Shown: one piece after another, positions 31,674 through 38,698 of the stretch
How the letters are laid out: the number at the start of each line of letters is the position of its first letter
How positions within the stretch are numbered: the first letter of the stretch is position 1
NCBI GenBank assembly: GCA_964426135.1
Contig: CAYRPN010000018.1
Span: forward strand, 1-64,000
Origin: CAYRPN01 sp964426135
GTDB taxonomy: Bacteria; Planctomycetota; Phycisphaerae; Phycisphaerales; Phycisphaeraceae
Direction of reading: 5' to 3'
DNA length: 64,000 bases
The notes under the pieces: model-generated
What the model was told of the DNA's origin: nothing
The model's input: only the letters and a program-made list of their open reading frames with translations
Database searches by the model: none
Made by a program: the position numbers and the translations under genes

Positions 31674-33677
31674 TCACACCGTCACCGTCTTCTTCTCTTC
31701 CTTCTTCGGCCCATCCGTCTTGCCGTAGTTTCGCAGGCGCGGCTGCACCATGATCGCGGGCACCGGTTCGTAGGCGATCGTCGGCGAGCTGGTCGCCGCG
31801 TCGTACCTGGCGATGGTCGTGCGCATGAAGTTGTCGTCGTCGCGTTGCGGGTGGTCCGTGCGGTAGTGCGAGCCGCGCGATTCCTTGCGGAGGATCGCGC
31901 CGTGCAGAATCGCCTCGGCATAAATGAGCATGTCGCCCAGGGCGCGGGTGAAGCTGAGCGTCTGGTTCGTCCACATGCCGGTGTCGCTGAGCTTGATCTG
32001 CCTGTACTGCTGGCGGAGCTTGGCCACAGTGTCGATCGCCTGCTGCAAGCGCGGGCCGCTGCGGACGACGGTGGCGGCCTCGGTCATTTCGTCACCCAGT
32101 TGTTGGTGAATCTTGTACGGATTCGCTTCGCCGTTGGTGCTGATGAGCGCCTGCATCTTGCTCTTTTCGCGTTCGACGAAGTGATCGAACAAGCCGGCGG
32201 GCGCGTCCGCCGCGCGGCTCTTGACCGTGTCGGTGACGTAATTGACGACGGAAAGACCGCAGAACAAGCCGTCGAAAATGCAGTTGAGCAGGGCATTGGC
32301 GCCGAGTCGATTGGCGCCGTGATAGTTGTAATTCACTTCACCGAAGGCGTAGAGCCCGGTGATGTTGGTCATCATGTTGTTGGGCGCGCCGAGTTTCATG
32401 CCCACGACCTTCGACATCGGCTCGTCGGTGAACTCGCCCGGCTCAGCGCCGGGGACGCGCGTCTTGGGGAGATCGCCCGGTTTGAGCGCGCGTTTTTCTT
32501 CAGTGAAGGTCGTGTACAGACCGCCCATGGAATAGTGCACGGCTGGGAAGATTTTCATCGGGACTTCGACGGGGCTGTCGCCGGTGAATTTCTCGTAGAT
32601 TTCCAGGATGGCGTGGAGTTTCTTTTTCGTGTCGGCAGGCAGATGGGAGACATCGAGATAGACCTGCCTGCCGCCGGCAACGCCGAAGCCTTGGACGACG
32701 ACTTCAAAGATTTCTCGTGTGGCGACATCGCGTGCCACGAGGTTTTTGTACTTCGGATATTTCTCTTCAAGGAAGTACCAGCGTTCGCTGTCGGGAATCT
32801 GCGCGGGCGGCTTGTCGCTGTTTGGGTGCGGCTTCCACTTGCCGTCGGCGCCCTTGATGGCGGGCACCCAGACCCGGCCGCCTTCGCCGCGGGCGGATTC
32901 GCTCATGAGCCTGCACTTGTCTTCGCCGGGGATGGCGGTGGGGTGGACCTGGATCATTTCCGGGTTGCCCAGCCACGCGCCAGCCTGGTAGCAGCGTGAC
33001 GCCGCGCCGCCGGTGCAGATCACGGACATGGTGCTCTTGCCGTAGACCATGCCGCACCCGCCGGTCGCCATGACGACGGCATCGGCGCGGAAGGCCTTGA
33101 TCTCCATCGTTCGCATGTCCTGGGCGACGATGCCCTTGCACACGGGCGCGCTACCGCCGGGGCCGTCGGAATCGCTGGTCACCGGCCAGAGGAATTCCCA
33201 GAACTCGTACTTCTTCACCTTGCCTTCCGCTTCGTAGCGGCGGACCTGTTCATCCAGTGCGTAGATGAGTTGCTGCCCGGTCGAGGCGCCGGCGAAGTGG
33301 GTGCGTTTGAAGAGCGAACCGCCGAAGAGGCGCAGATCGCGCTGGCCTTCCCTGGTGCGGTTGAAGGGCACGCCCATGCGGTCGAGCAGGTCGATGATCT
33401 TCGGCGCCCAGTGGCACATCTCGTAGATGGGTGGCTGATGGGCGAGGAAGTCGGCGCCGTAGATGGTTTCATCCACGTGCTCCCACTCGGAGTAGCCCTG
33501 CTGGCGCGCGACCTCGTTGCAGGCGTTGATGCCGCCCTGGGCGCAGACGCTGTGCGAGCGCTTGACGGGCACCATGCTGAAGAGATCGACGGGGGTGCCG
33601 GCCTCGGCGATGCGGATGCTGGCAGCGAGGCCCGCGAGGCCGCCGCCGATCACGATGACACGTGGTTTTTCTGCCAT
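31674..33677 (-). CDS. sdhA: succinate dehydrogenase flavoprotein subunit
   Basis: 667 aa. Flavoprotein that oxidises succinate to fumarate. FAD Rossmann motif VIVIGGGLAGLAASIRIAEAG written as two parts (8-16, 17-28), covalent-FAD His42 in KRSHSVCAQGG, substrate region HPTAIPGEDKCRLMSES then ARGEGGRVW, and HYSMGGLYT. Length and motif style match the Bacillus/Chlorobi-type (class with a single b558 anchor). The start at 33677 begins MAEKPRVIVIGGG; an in-frame start at 33719 reads through the preceding repeat. Pairs with sdhC upstream and ORF188/sdhB downstream. Confidence 0.96.
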   Translation of the reverse strand: MAEKPRVIVIGGGLAGLAASIRIAEAGTPVDLFSMVPVKRSHSVCAQGGINACNEVARQQGYSEWEHVDETIYGADFLAHQPPIYEMCHWAPKIIDLLDRMGVPFNRTREGQRDLRLFGGSLFKRTHFAGASTGQQLIYALDEQVRRYEAEGKVKKYEFWEFLWPVTSDSDGPGGSAPVCKGIVAQDMRTMEIKAFRADAVVMATGGCGMVYGKSTMSVICTGGAASRCYQAGAWLGNPEMIQVHPTAIPGEDKCRLMSESARGEGGRVWVPAIKGADGKWKPHPNSDKPPAQIPDSERWYFLEEKYPKYKNLVARDVATREIFEVVVQGFGVAGGRQVYLDVSHLPADTKKKLHAILEIYEKFTGDSPVEVPMKIFPAVHYSMGGLYTTFTEEKRALKPGDLPKTRVPGAEPGEFTDEPMSKVVGMKLGAPNNMMTNITGLYAFGEVNYNYHGANRLGANALLNCIFDGLFCGLSVVNYVTDTVKSRAADAPAGLFDHFVEREKSKMQALISTNGEANPYKIHQQLGDEMTEAATVVRSGPRLQQAIDTVAKLRQQYRQIKLSDTGMWTNQTLSFTRALGDMLIYAEAILHGAILRKESRGSHYRTDHPQRDDDNFMRTTIARYDAATSSPTIAYEPVPAIMVQPRLRNYGKTDGPKKEEKKTVTV

Positions 33678-33702
33678 TTTGACGACACTCAAAAAGCCCG
33701 AA

Positions 33703-33825
33703 TTGAACCACAAAGACACAGAGACACGAAGAATAAGCAGAAAGGGAGAATGACGAAACGGACGTTGTGGCGAGTCGAACTGATTCGCTGTTTTCTTTGT
33801 GCCTTTGTGTCTTTGTGGTTCAATC
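33703..33825. repeat. inverted pair TTGAACCACAAAGACACAGA in the sdhC-sdhA gap
   Basis: TTGAACCACAAAGACACAGA at the left faces CTTTGTGTCTTTGTGGTTCAA at the right (arms of 20-25 bases, spacer about 75). The whole intercistronic gap can fold as a long stem in the sdh mRNA. Confidence 0.75.
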
Positions 33826-33833
33826 CGGTTTGA

Positions 33834-34661
33834 TCACTTGCTGTTCCATCCGGGCAACACGAACTTCAAGACTTCCTTCTGTGCCTCCGTGGTGTCCTTG
33901 TTCAGGTCGTACTTCAACGTGCCCACGAGGGCGACGAGCATGAACACGGTCAGCGCCGCGCCCAGGCCGATGCACACCTGGCCCCAGCGTTTCTGGGCGG
34001 TTTTGGTGATGGTCAGGCCCCAGGAAATCGCGGCGGTCCACAAGCCGTTGCACCAGTGGTAGATCGCCGCGCTGACGCCGACGAGATAAAACGCGACGAT
34101 GAGCCAGCTCTTCTGCAGGGCGTAGGCGGTCAGCGGCGTGGTGAGCGGGACCTCGGCGAGCTTGTGATCGAGGCCCGGCACATCTTCGCCACGCCAGTAG
34201 AAGGGCGTGAACCAGCCAAAAATATCCCAACGCCAGCGCAATGTGGCGACGTGGATGAAAATGAAGATGAGTGCGATCCAGGCGGTCAAGCGCTGCAGCA
34301 TGTATCGCCTGGCGGACCAGTACGGATAATTCGCCACGTTCTTCACCGGCGACTCGGTGCCCACGACCATGTAGACGACGCCCAGAGCCGCGTGAAAAGC
34401 GATGGCGCTCCACAGGGCGATCTCGACCCAGAGCAGGGCGGGCATGGAGTGGATGAAATCGACTTCGTGCTGGAAGTGGTCCGCGCCGCCGGGGCCGTTG
34501 GCACTGAAAAAAATCTGCGAATTGGTGAACAGGTGGACGATCACGAACAGGCCGATGGGCACGATGCCCGACAGCGAGTGCAGCCGGCGAAGCAGAAAGT
34601 GGTGCCGGGTCAGGAACGACTCGGCGGGCGGATGGACGGCGGCGGATGCGTGGTCAGACAC
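33834..34661 (-). CDS. sdhC: succinate dehydrogenase cytochrome b558 subunit
   Basis: 275 aa, five hydrophobic helices: GIVPIGLFVIVHLFTNS (33-49), LLWVEIALWSAIAFHAALGVV (76-96), LTAWIALIFIFIHVATL (123-139), WLIVAFYLVGVSAAIYHWCNGL (184-205) and IGLGAALTVFMLVALVG (231-247). His in IVHLFTNS, FHAALG, FIFIHV and IYHWCNG are the expected axial ligands for two b haems of the Bacillus-type SdhC, which alone anchors the complex. A GTG at 34661 with GAGG 6 bases upstream is the start. First gene of the sdh operon. Confidence 0.93.
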   Translation of the reverse strand: MSDHASAAVHPPAESFLTRHHFLLRRLHSLSGIVPIGLFVIVHLFTNSQIFFSANGPGGADHFQHEVDFIHSMPALLWVEIALWSAIAFHAALGVVYMVVGTESPVKNVANYPYWSARRYMLQRLTAWIALIFIFIHVATLRWRWDIFGWFTPFYWRGEDVPGLDHKLAEVPLTTPLTAYALQKSWLIVAFYLVGVSAAIYHWCNGLWTAAISWGLTITKTAQKRWGQVCIGLGAALTVFMLVALVGTLKYDLNKDTTEAQKEVLKFVLPGWNSK

Positions 34662-35106
34662 GGGGGCCTCGTGGGGATGGCGAAGGATGAAGTCGGGGGT
34701 TGTGGAATGCCGAATGTCGAATGTCGAATGTCTAATGTCGAATGTCTAATGAATGACGAATGCCCCAATGTCGAATGACGAATGACGGAATATTCGACGA
34801 ACGTCCATTCTTGTATCGCAACTCATCGATGGCAGCGGAAACGCCACCGACCTCAACTCCGTCATTTGGCATTCGACATTGACCCATTCGTCATTTATCA
34901 GGGAACTCTGAATATCCCACGAGGATCGCGCGCCAAGGCGCAAAGCACGCAAAGAGGGAGGCGTTTCTTTGCGAGCTTTGCGCCTTGGCGCGAGACTGCT
35001 TTGGTTTTTCAGAAGTCCCATTAGACATTCCGTCATTCGTCATTGGGTTTTCGTCATTCGTCATTCATTCGTCATTTTGATTTCGTCATTTGTCATTGCG
35101 CCGCGA
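34662..35106. repeat. AATGTCGAATGTCTAATG tandem words and inverted partners
   Basis: 34708-34797 is tandem GAATGTCGAATGTCGAATGT with TGACGAATG variants; 35020-35100 is the reverse-oriented TCATTCGTCATTCATTCGTC. Within them GCGCCAAGGCGCAAAGCACG (34931) faces GCTTTGCGCCTTGGCGCGAG (34974). So there are two nested inverted pairs around one centre, with no gene. The sdh operon promoter should lie at the left end of this gap. Confidence 0.7.
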
Positions 35107-35553
35107 TCACCCGCCCTTGCGCTGCTCGCGCTGGGCGGTGAGAATCTGGATGTACGCCTGGCGCAGTTCGTAAAGCGTGGAGTTGATCAGTTCGTTTTCC
35201 TGCGGCGTGAGGTTGCCCTTGGTCTTGGCTTCGAGCATGCCGAGGATGTCGATGTTGTGCTTGGCGAGTTCGGGGTGGACGACGCGCTGGCCGGTGCGGG
35301 GGTCGGGGAAGGCGCCCAGGAACAGCAGCGCCTGCGACGCCATGGTGGAGACGAGGGTCTCGAAGCTGGCGGGGGGCAGTTCACGTCCGCCGGCACTGAC
35401 GCCGGCGGGGCGACTTGAAGTCGCCACGCCTTGGGTGCCGCGCGAGGTTTCGGCGGCCTTGACCTTTTCCTCTACGCGGTGCTTCTCCGCCTGGAGTTCC
35501 GCTTTCCAGTCGTCGTCCACGTGCAGCTTCGGTCCTTGCGGTGCGTCGGGCAT
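35107..35553 (-). CDS. DUF1844-domain protein with an in-frame repeat insertion
   Basis: 148 aa. Residues 60-148 are a DUF1844 domain: FETLVSTMASQALLFLGAFP, ELAKHNIDILGMLEAKTKGN and ENELINSTLYELRQAYIQIL. This small helical domain is common in planctomycetes and acidobacteria, with no known role. The N-terminal 36 residues are a charged helix. Residues about 37-59 (SRGTQGVATSSRPAGVSAGG) are encoded by two palindromes, GCCGGCACTGACGCCGGC and GGGGCGACTTGAAGTCGCC, so the linker derives from repeat DNA. AAAGGA 8 bases upstream supports the ATG. Divergent from hisI. Confidence 0.8.
   Translation of the reverse strand: MPDAPQGPKLHVDDDWKAELQAEKHRVEEKVKAAETSRGTQGVATSSRPAGVSAGGRELPPASFETLVSTMASQALLFLGAFPDPRTGQRVVHPELAKHNIDILGMLEAKTKGNLTPQENELINSTLYELRQAYIQILTAQREQRKGG
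35377..35445. repeat. two small palindromes inside the DUF1844 gene
   Basis: GCCGGCACTGACGCCGGC and GGGGCGACTTGAAGTCGCC, adjacent and in frame, encode the linker before the DUF1844 domain. The GGCGACTTGAAGTCGCC form is a hairpin of the same size class as the other palindromic repeats. Confidence 0.6.
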
Positions 35554-35663
35554 GGTGGCTGTCCTTTGCGGATTCGCCGCGGTTAGTCGATCGGGGAAGC
35601 AAGTATAGTGCCCGCGCGAAATCGGTGCCAAGCGGGGAATCCCCGTGCGGCGATCCGTGTCGA

Positions 35664-35810
35664 CATTTAGCCGGCGGGCTTGCCCGCCGTGGGCGCTCGT
35701 TCGAGCTTCTTCGCGAGTATTGAACCAGTTGTTCGAAGAGGCGACGAGGGAGAACTGGATGCAAGCGTTTGCCGACGGTTCGCGGCGGGCAAGCCCGCCG
35801 GCTAAATGGT
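35664..35810. repeat. REPIN-like doublet, CATTTAGCCGGCGGGCTTGC family
   Basis: CATTTAGCCGGCGGGCTTGC and GCAAGCCCGCCGGCTAAATG are a perfect inverted pair. The same arms are at 28573-28716. Then 35817-35890 is a run of CTCCTTCTCTCCGTCTCTCC words ahead of hisI, matching the tract at 29945-30010. Confidence 0.8.
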
Positions 35811-35933
35811 TCAATCTCTTCGTCTCTCCTTCTCTCCGTCTCTCCTTCTCTCCGTCTCTCCTTCTCTCCGTCTCTCCGTCTCTTCCTCCTTCCCTTCCCT
35901 CACTTATAATCCGCGCCCCCTGGAGCACCCCCC

Positions 35934-36338
35934 ATGAGCGACAACGCCCGCGAAACCAGCCTGACCCTCGACGTGAAGTTCGACGACAAGGGACTCGTGC
36001 CCGCCATCGTGCAGAACATCGACACCGGCGAGATCCTGATGGTCGGCTGGATGAACGACGCTGCGCTGAAGCAAACCCTGGCGACCCGCAAGGCCACGTT
36101 CTATTCGCGGAGCCGAAACAAGATGTGGGTCAAGGGCGAGGAGAGCGGCCACATCCAGGAAGTGGTCGACGCCCGCGTCGACTGCGATCAGGACGTCATC
36201 CTCCTCCGCTGCAAGAGCCACGGCCCATGCTGTCACGTGGGCTATCCAAGCTGCTTCTATCGCTCGGTTGATCCGGCGGGCGGACTCAAAGTGGTCGCAG
36301 AAAAGTCCTTTGATCCCAAGTCGGTCTACAAGAAGTGA
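35934..36338 (+). CDS. hisI: phosphoribosyl-AMP cyclohydrolase
   Basis: 134 aa, the single-domain HisI. It opens the purine ring of PR-AMP, the third step of histidine synthesis. Metal sites are complete: Asp83, Asp85 and Asp87 in DARVDCDQDVIL bind Mg, and Cys84, Cys100 and Cys107 (CCHVGYPSCFY) bind Zn with the spacing of the characterised archaeal enzyme. MVGWMNDAALKQTLAT and ATFYSRSRNKMWVKGEESGH are also diagnostic. GGAG 8 bases upstream of the ATG. HisE is not fused and no other his gene is in the window. Confidence 0.96.
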   Translation: MSDNARETSLTLDVKFDDKGLVPAIVQNIDTGEILMVGWMNDAALKQTLATRKATFYSRSRNKMWVKGEESGHIQEVVDARVDCDQDVILLRCKSHGPCCHVGYPSCFYRSVDPAGGLKVVAEKSFDPKSVYKK

Positions 36339-36585
36339 ATCAAGTTCAGATGGAGTCAAAAACTGCTCGGCGCGTGCGATTCCACTGGTTTTCCACAATC
36401 CGCGGAAAAATCACCCGGCTTGACGACGTCGAGTGACGGTTTGGACGTCATCTCTCAAGTTGTTTTGAGACAAGGATTTGCGTCGAATGATCGCCTCTCG
36501 ACAATCGGCGGATCGCACGATTTATAATATCGCTCTCGAAATATTTACAAAATACCATGAATTTTTGAATTCGCGCGCAGGGGCA
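36339..36585. other. intergenic region downstream of hisI
   Basis: About 250 bases. It contains TTTTCCACA (one mismatch to a DnaA box) and an AT-rich patch at 36515-36575, but a single such box without neighbours is not an origin. No coding frame. Confidence 0.4.
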
Positions 36586-36613
36586 TTGACAACGAAATCT
36601 TTCATGTTATTCT
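36586..36613 (+). promoter_or_regulatory. sigma70-type promoter of an orphan transcript
   Basis: TTGACA (36586-36591), 16-base spacer, TATTCT (36608-36613). A perfect -35 and 4 of 6 in the -10, in an AT-rich patch. Expected start near 36620. No coding gene follows on this strand before the terminator at 36675-36716. Confidence 0.6.
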
Positions 36614-36619
36614 TACACA

Positions 36620-36716
36620 CGATGGCTCAGGGAAAACCCTGATCCAGAAGTAGTTCAACCTAGGCCCCCGGAAGCCCGCGTTGCAGGAGTTCTCCTGTAG
36701 CGCGGGTTTTATTTTT
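36620..36716 (+). ncRNA. candidate small RNA, orphan promoter-hairpin-terminator unit
   Basis: About 97 bases from the predicted start to the end of a T-run. The 5' part can form CAGGG-AAAA-CCCTG. A single-stranded CCAGAAGTAGTTCAACCTAG then CCCCCGGAA precedes the terminator. No long frame is present; a 6-codon ATGGCTCAGGGAAAACCCTGA is the only start-stop pair. It stands alone between the hisI and sthA stops. Function unknown; base pairing through the CCTAGGCCCCC segment is one possibility. Confidence 0.5.
36675..36716 (+). terminator. intrinsic terminator of the orphan transcript
   Basis: CCCGCG-TTG-CAGGAG-TT-CTCCTG-TAG-CGCGGG: two stacked 6-bp stems around a 3x3 internal loop, followed by TTTTATTTTT. 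The T-run is on the plus strand only. It could also serve read-through from hisI. Confidence 0.85.
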
Positions 36717-36822
36717 CAGGCAACTGGGGCTTTCACTGGTGACTCGTTGGTGACTCGTTTGCTCTCCCCACCTTTCGGGTGGTGAATCGATCTCACTTCT
36801 GAACACCGATCATTGAGCCTGC

Positions 36823-38241
36823 TCAGTGATGCTGAAGCTTGTTCACCCCGTTGAGCGCCGCGATCTTGTAAGCCTCCGCCAGGGTCGGGAAGTTGAAGAC
36901 GTTGTTGATGAAGTAGTCGGCGGTGCCGTTGAACGCCATCACCGCCTGCCCGATGTGGACCAGTTCCGTTGCTCCGGTGCCGATCGCGTGGATGCCCAGG
37001 ATGCGGCGGTCCTCCTCGTGCATCAGCAGCTTGAGCATGCCGATCTCATCGCCCAGCAGTTGCCCGCGGGCGATCTCTTTGTACTGAGCGATGCCCGCTT
37101 CGTACGGAATGCCTTCGTCGGTGAGCTGTTTCTCGGTCTTGCCCACCATGGAGATTTCCGGCACGGAGTAGATGCCGAACGGGAAGAGCTGCGGCATCGA
37201 CTTCACTTCCACGCCGAACATATGGCACACCGCCAGCCGACCCTGCTCCATCGCCGTCGACGCCAGCGCGGGGAAGCCGATCACATCGCCCGCCGCGTAG
37301 ACGTGCGGCACTTCCGTCTGGTAGTGCTCGTTCACTTTCAATCGCTCGCGATCGTCGAACACCAGGCCCACGTTGTCCAGGCCCAGTTCCTTGCAAACGC
37401 CCTTGCGGCCGATGCAGTAGAGCAGCGTCTGCGCTTTCAGATGCTTGCCCGATTCCAGCGTCGCCTGCACGAGCCTGCCTTCGCCATTCGAGCTTTCGCC
37501 GTTCTGCGGATCGAGCAGTTCGATCTTCTCGACCTTCTCGCCCAGCCGCAGCGTGATGCCCTTCTGCCGCATGAAGTATTGAAACGCCTCGGCGATTTCG
37601 TGATCGAGGAAGCCCAGCACGTGGTCGCGGCCTTCCACCAGGATCACGCGCACGCCCAGCATGCTCATGATGCAGGCGTACTCGGTGCCGATGACGCCGC
37701 CGCCGACGATGATCATCGACTTGGGCAGTTTCTCCATTTTCAGCAGCGAGTCGGAGCAGAACACGTTCTGATCGTTGAACGGGACATCCTCCGGCCGGGC
37801 GGGCCGGGTGCCCACCGCAATGACGAAGTTGTCCGCCGTGATCAGTTCCACTTCTTGCCCACGGGTGATGTGCAGCAGGTTGGGGCCTTCAAAGCGGGCG
37901 TGGCCCCAGATCAGGTCGATGTTGTTGCGGTCGAAGGCGTCGCCGATGACGCCCCATTCGTGCTGGCTGACGTTGTGGCTGACGCCGATCAGGTCGCTGA
38001 CGAGAATGTGGCGCTTGATTCGGCCGTGGTGCCCGAACGCCCCGCCTCGGCCGGTGCCGGTGAAGTGAATCGCCGCCTCGCGCATCGCCTTGCTCGGCAG
38101 CGTGCCCGTGTTCACCTGCGCCCCGCCGATCACCGGCTCGCGCTCGATGATGCAAACCCGCTTGCCGAGCTTGGCGCCCTGAATGGCCGCCTTTTGCCCC
38201 GCCGGGCCCGTCCCGATAACCGCCAGATCGTAATGTCGCAT
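36823..38241 (-). CDS. sthA: Si-specific soluble pyridine nucleotide transhydrogenase
   Basis: 472 aa flavoprotein of the disulfide-reductase fold. It transfers hydride between NADPH and NAD+ in the cytosol. FAD motif VIGTGPAGQKAAIQGAKLG (8-26), second dinucleotide motif MIIVGGGVIGTEYACIM, HVYAAGDVIGFPALAS, and dimerisation-domain HAIGTGATELVHIGQA. The redox-disulfide positions of lipoamide dehydrogenases (CxxxxC) are Gln42 and Thr47 in IGGAQVNTGTLPSK; loss of the cysteines is what separates transhydrogenases from dihydrolipoamide dehydrogenases. The ATG at 38241 has GAGGG 7 bases upstream; the longer frame to 38313 has no family similarity. Confidence 0.92.
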   Translation of the reverse strand: MRHYDLAVIGTGPAGQKAAIQGAKLGKRVCIIEREPVIGGAQVNTGTLPSKAMREAAIHFTGTGRGGAFGHHGRIKRHILVSDLIGVSHNVSQHEWGVIGDAFDRNNIDLIWGHARFEGPNLLHITRGQEVELITADNFVIAVGTRPARPEDVPFNDQNVFCSDSLLKMEKLPKSMIIVGGGVIGTEYACIMSMLGVRVILVEGRDHVLGFLDHEIAEAFQYFMRQKGITLRLGEKVEKIELLDPQNGESSNGEGRLVQATLESGKHLKAQTLLYCIGRKGVCKELGLDNVGLVFDDRERLKVNEHYQTEVPHVYAAGDVIGFPALASTAMEQGRLAVCHMFGVEVKSMPQLFPFGIYSVPEISMVGKTEKQLTDEGIPYEAGIAQYKEIARGQLLGDEIGMLKLLMHEEDRRILGIHAIGTGATELVHIGQAVMAFNGTADYFINNVFNFPTLAEAYKIAALNGVNKLQHH

Positions 38242-38454
38242 GGGCGCACCCTCGTCTTGGTAAGTCCCCGTCTGACTGTATCGTCGCAATGGTCTGTACG
38301 GATTAGGCAACATGGGAGGTCAGTCGATCCTTCTGGCCCCGGGACGGTGCCTTCTTCAGGACGGGTGTCGGCACAAGTCAGTCGCACAGCGCGATTGTCA
38401 CAGCGTTTCGACCTTAAGGATCGTGACCGAAATAACCTCCCGACTTGGCCGTTT

Positions 38455-38578
38455 CCGATTCCCCTCCCTCCTAGGGAGGGGTTAGGGGAGGGTCGGGCGC
38501 ACTGCATGATTGTGCATGAAATCAGGCTGTTTGCCCGACCCTCCCCCTGCCCCTCCCTAAAAGGGAGGGGAGTCCGAA
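38455..38578. repeat. REPIN-like doublet, CTCCCCTCCCT family, copy 2
   Basis: Inverted copy of the element at 1140-1262: GGAGGGTCGGGCGCACTGCA then AATCAGGCTGTTTGCCCGAC is the reverse complement of the copy 1 core with a changed centre. Outer arms CCCCTCCCTCCTAGGGAGGG and CCCTCCCTAAAAGGGAGGGG. The 457-base gap has no gene. Confidence 0.75.
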
Positions 38579-38636
38579 CCTTGCGAATCGGGAAGTTGTT
38601 TCGCTCCGATTCCTAAGCAATGACGGCATGAATGAG

Positions 38637-38667
38637 ACAGGCCCCGGTCGCACGAACCGGGGCCTGT
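38637..38667 (-). terminator. strong hairpin after the PhoX-like gene
   Basis: ACAGGCCCCGGT-CGCACGA-ACCGGGGCCTGT is a perfect 12-bp stem 32 bases after the stop of the 38699-40123 gene. There is no T-run on the minus strand, so termination is likely but not certain. Confidence 0.5.
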
Positions 38668-38698
38668 TCACTCTTGGTCTGTCTCCTCGGCGTGCAGG

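Noticed and set aside
36380..36580. TTTTCCACA plus AT-rich patch considered as a replication origin
   Set aside because: Only one near-DnaA box, no cluster of boxes, and no dnaA, dnaN or parAB nearby. The AT-rich patch is better explained as a promoter region.
36620..36660. ATGGCTCAGGGAAAACCCTGA as a leader peptide
   Set aside because: Six codons with no amino-acid bias and no gene downstream of the terminator on that strand.
36823..38241. Dihydrolipoamide dehydrogenase
   Set aside because: The two redox cysteines are replaced (Gln42, Thr47), which fits a soluble transhydrogenase instead.
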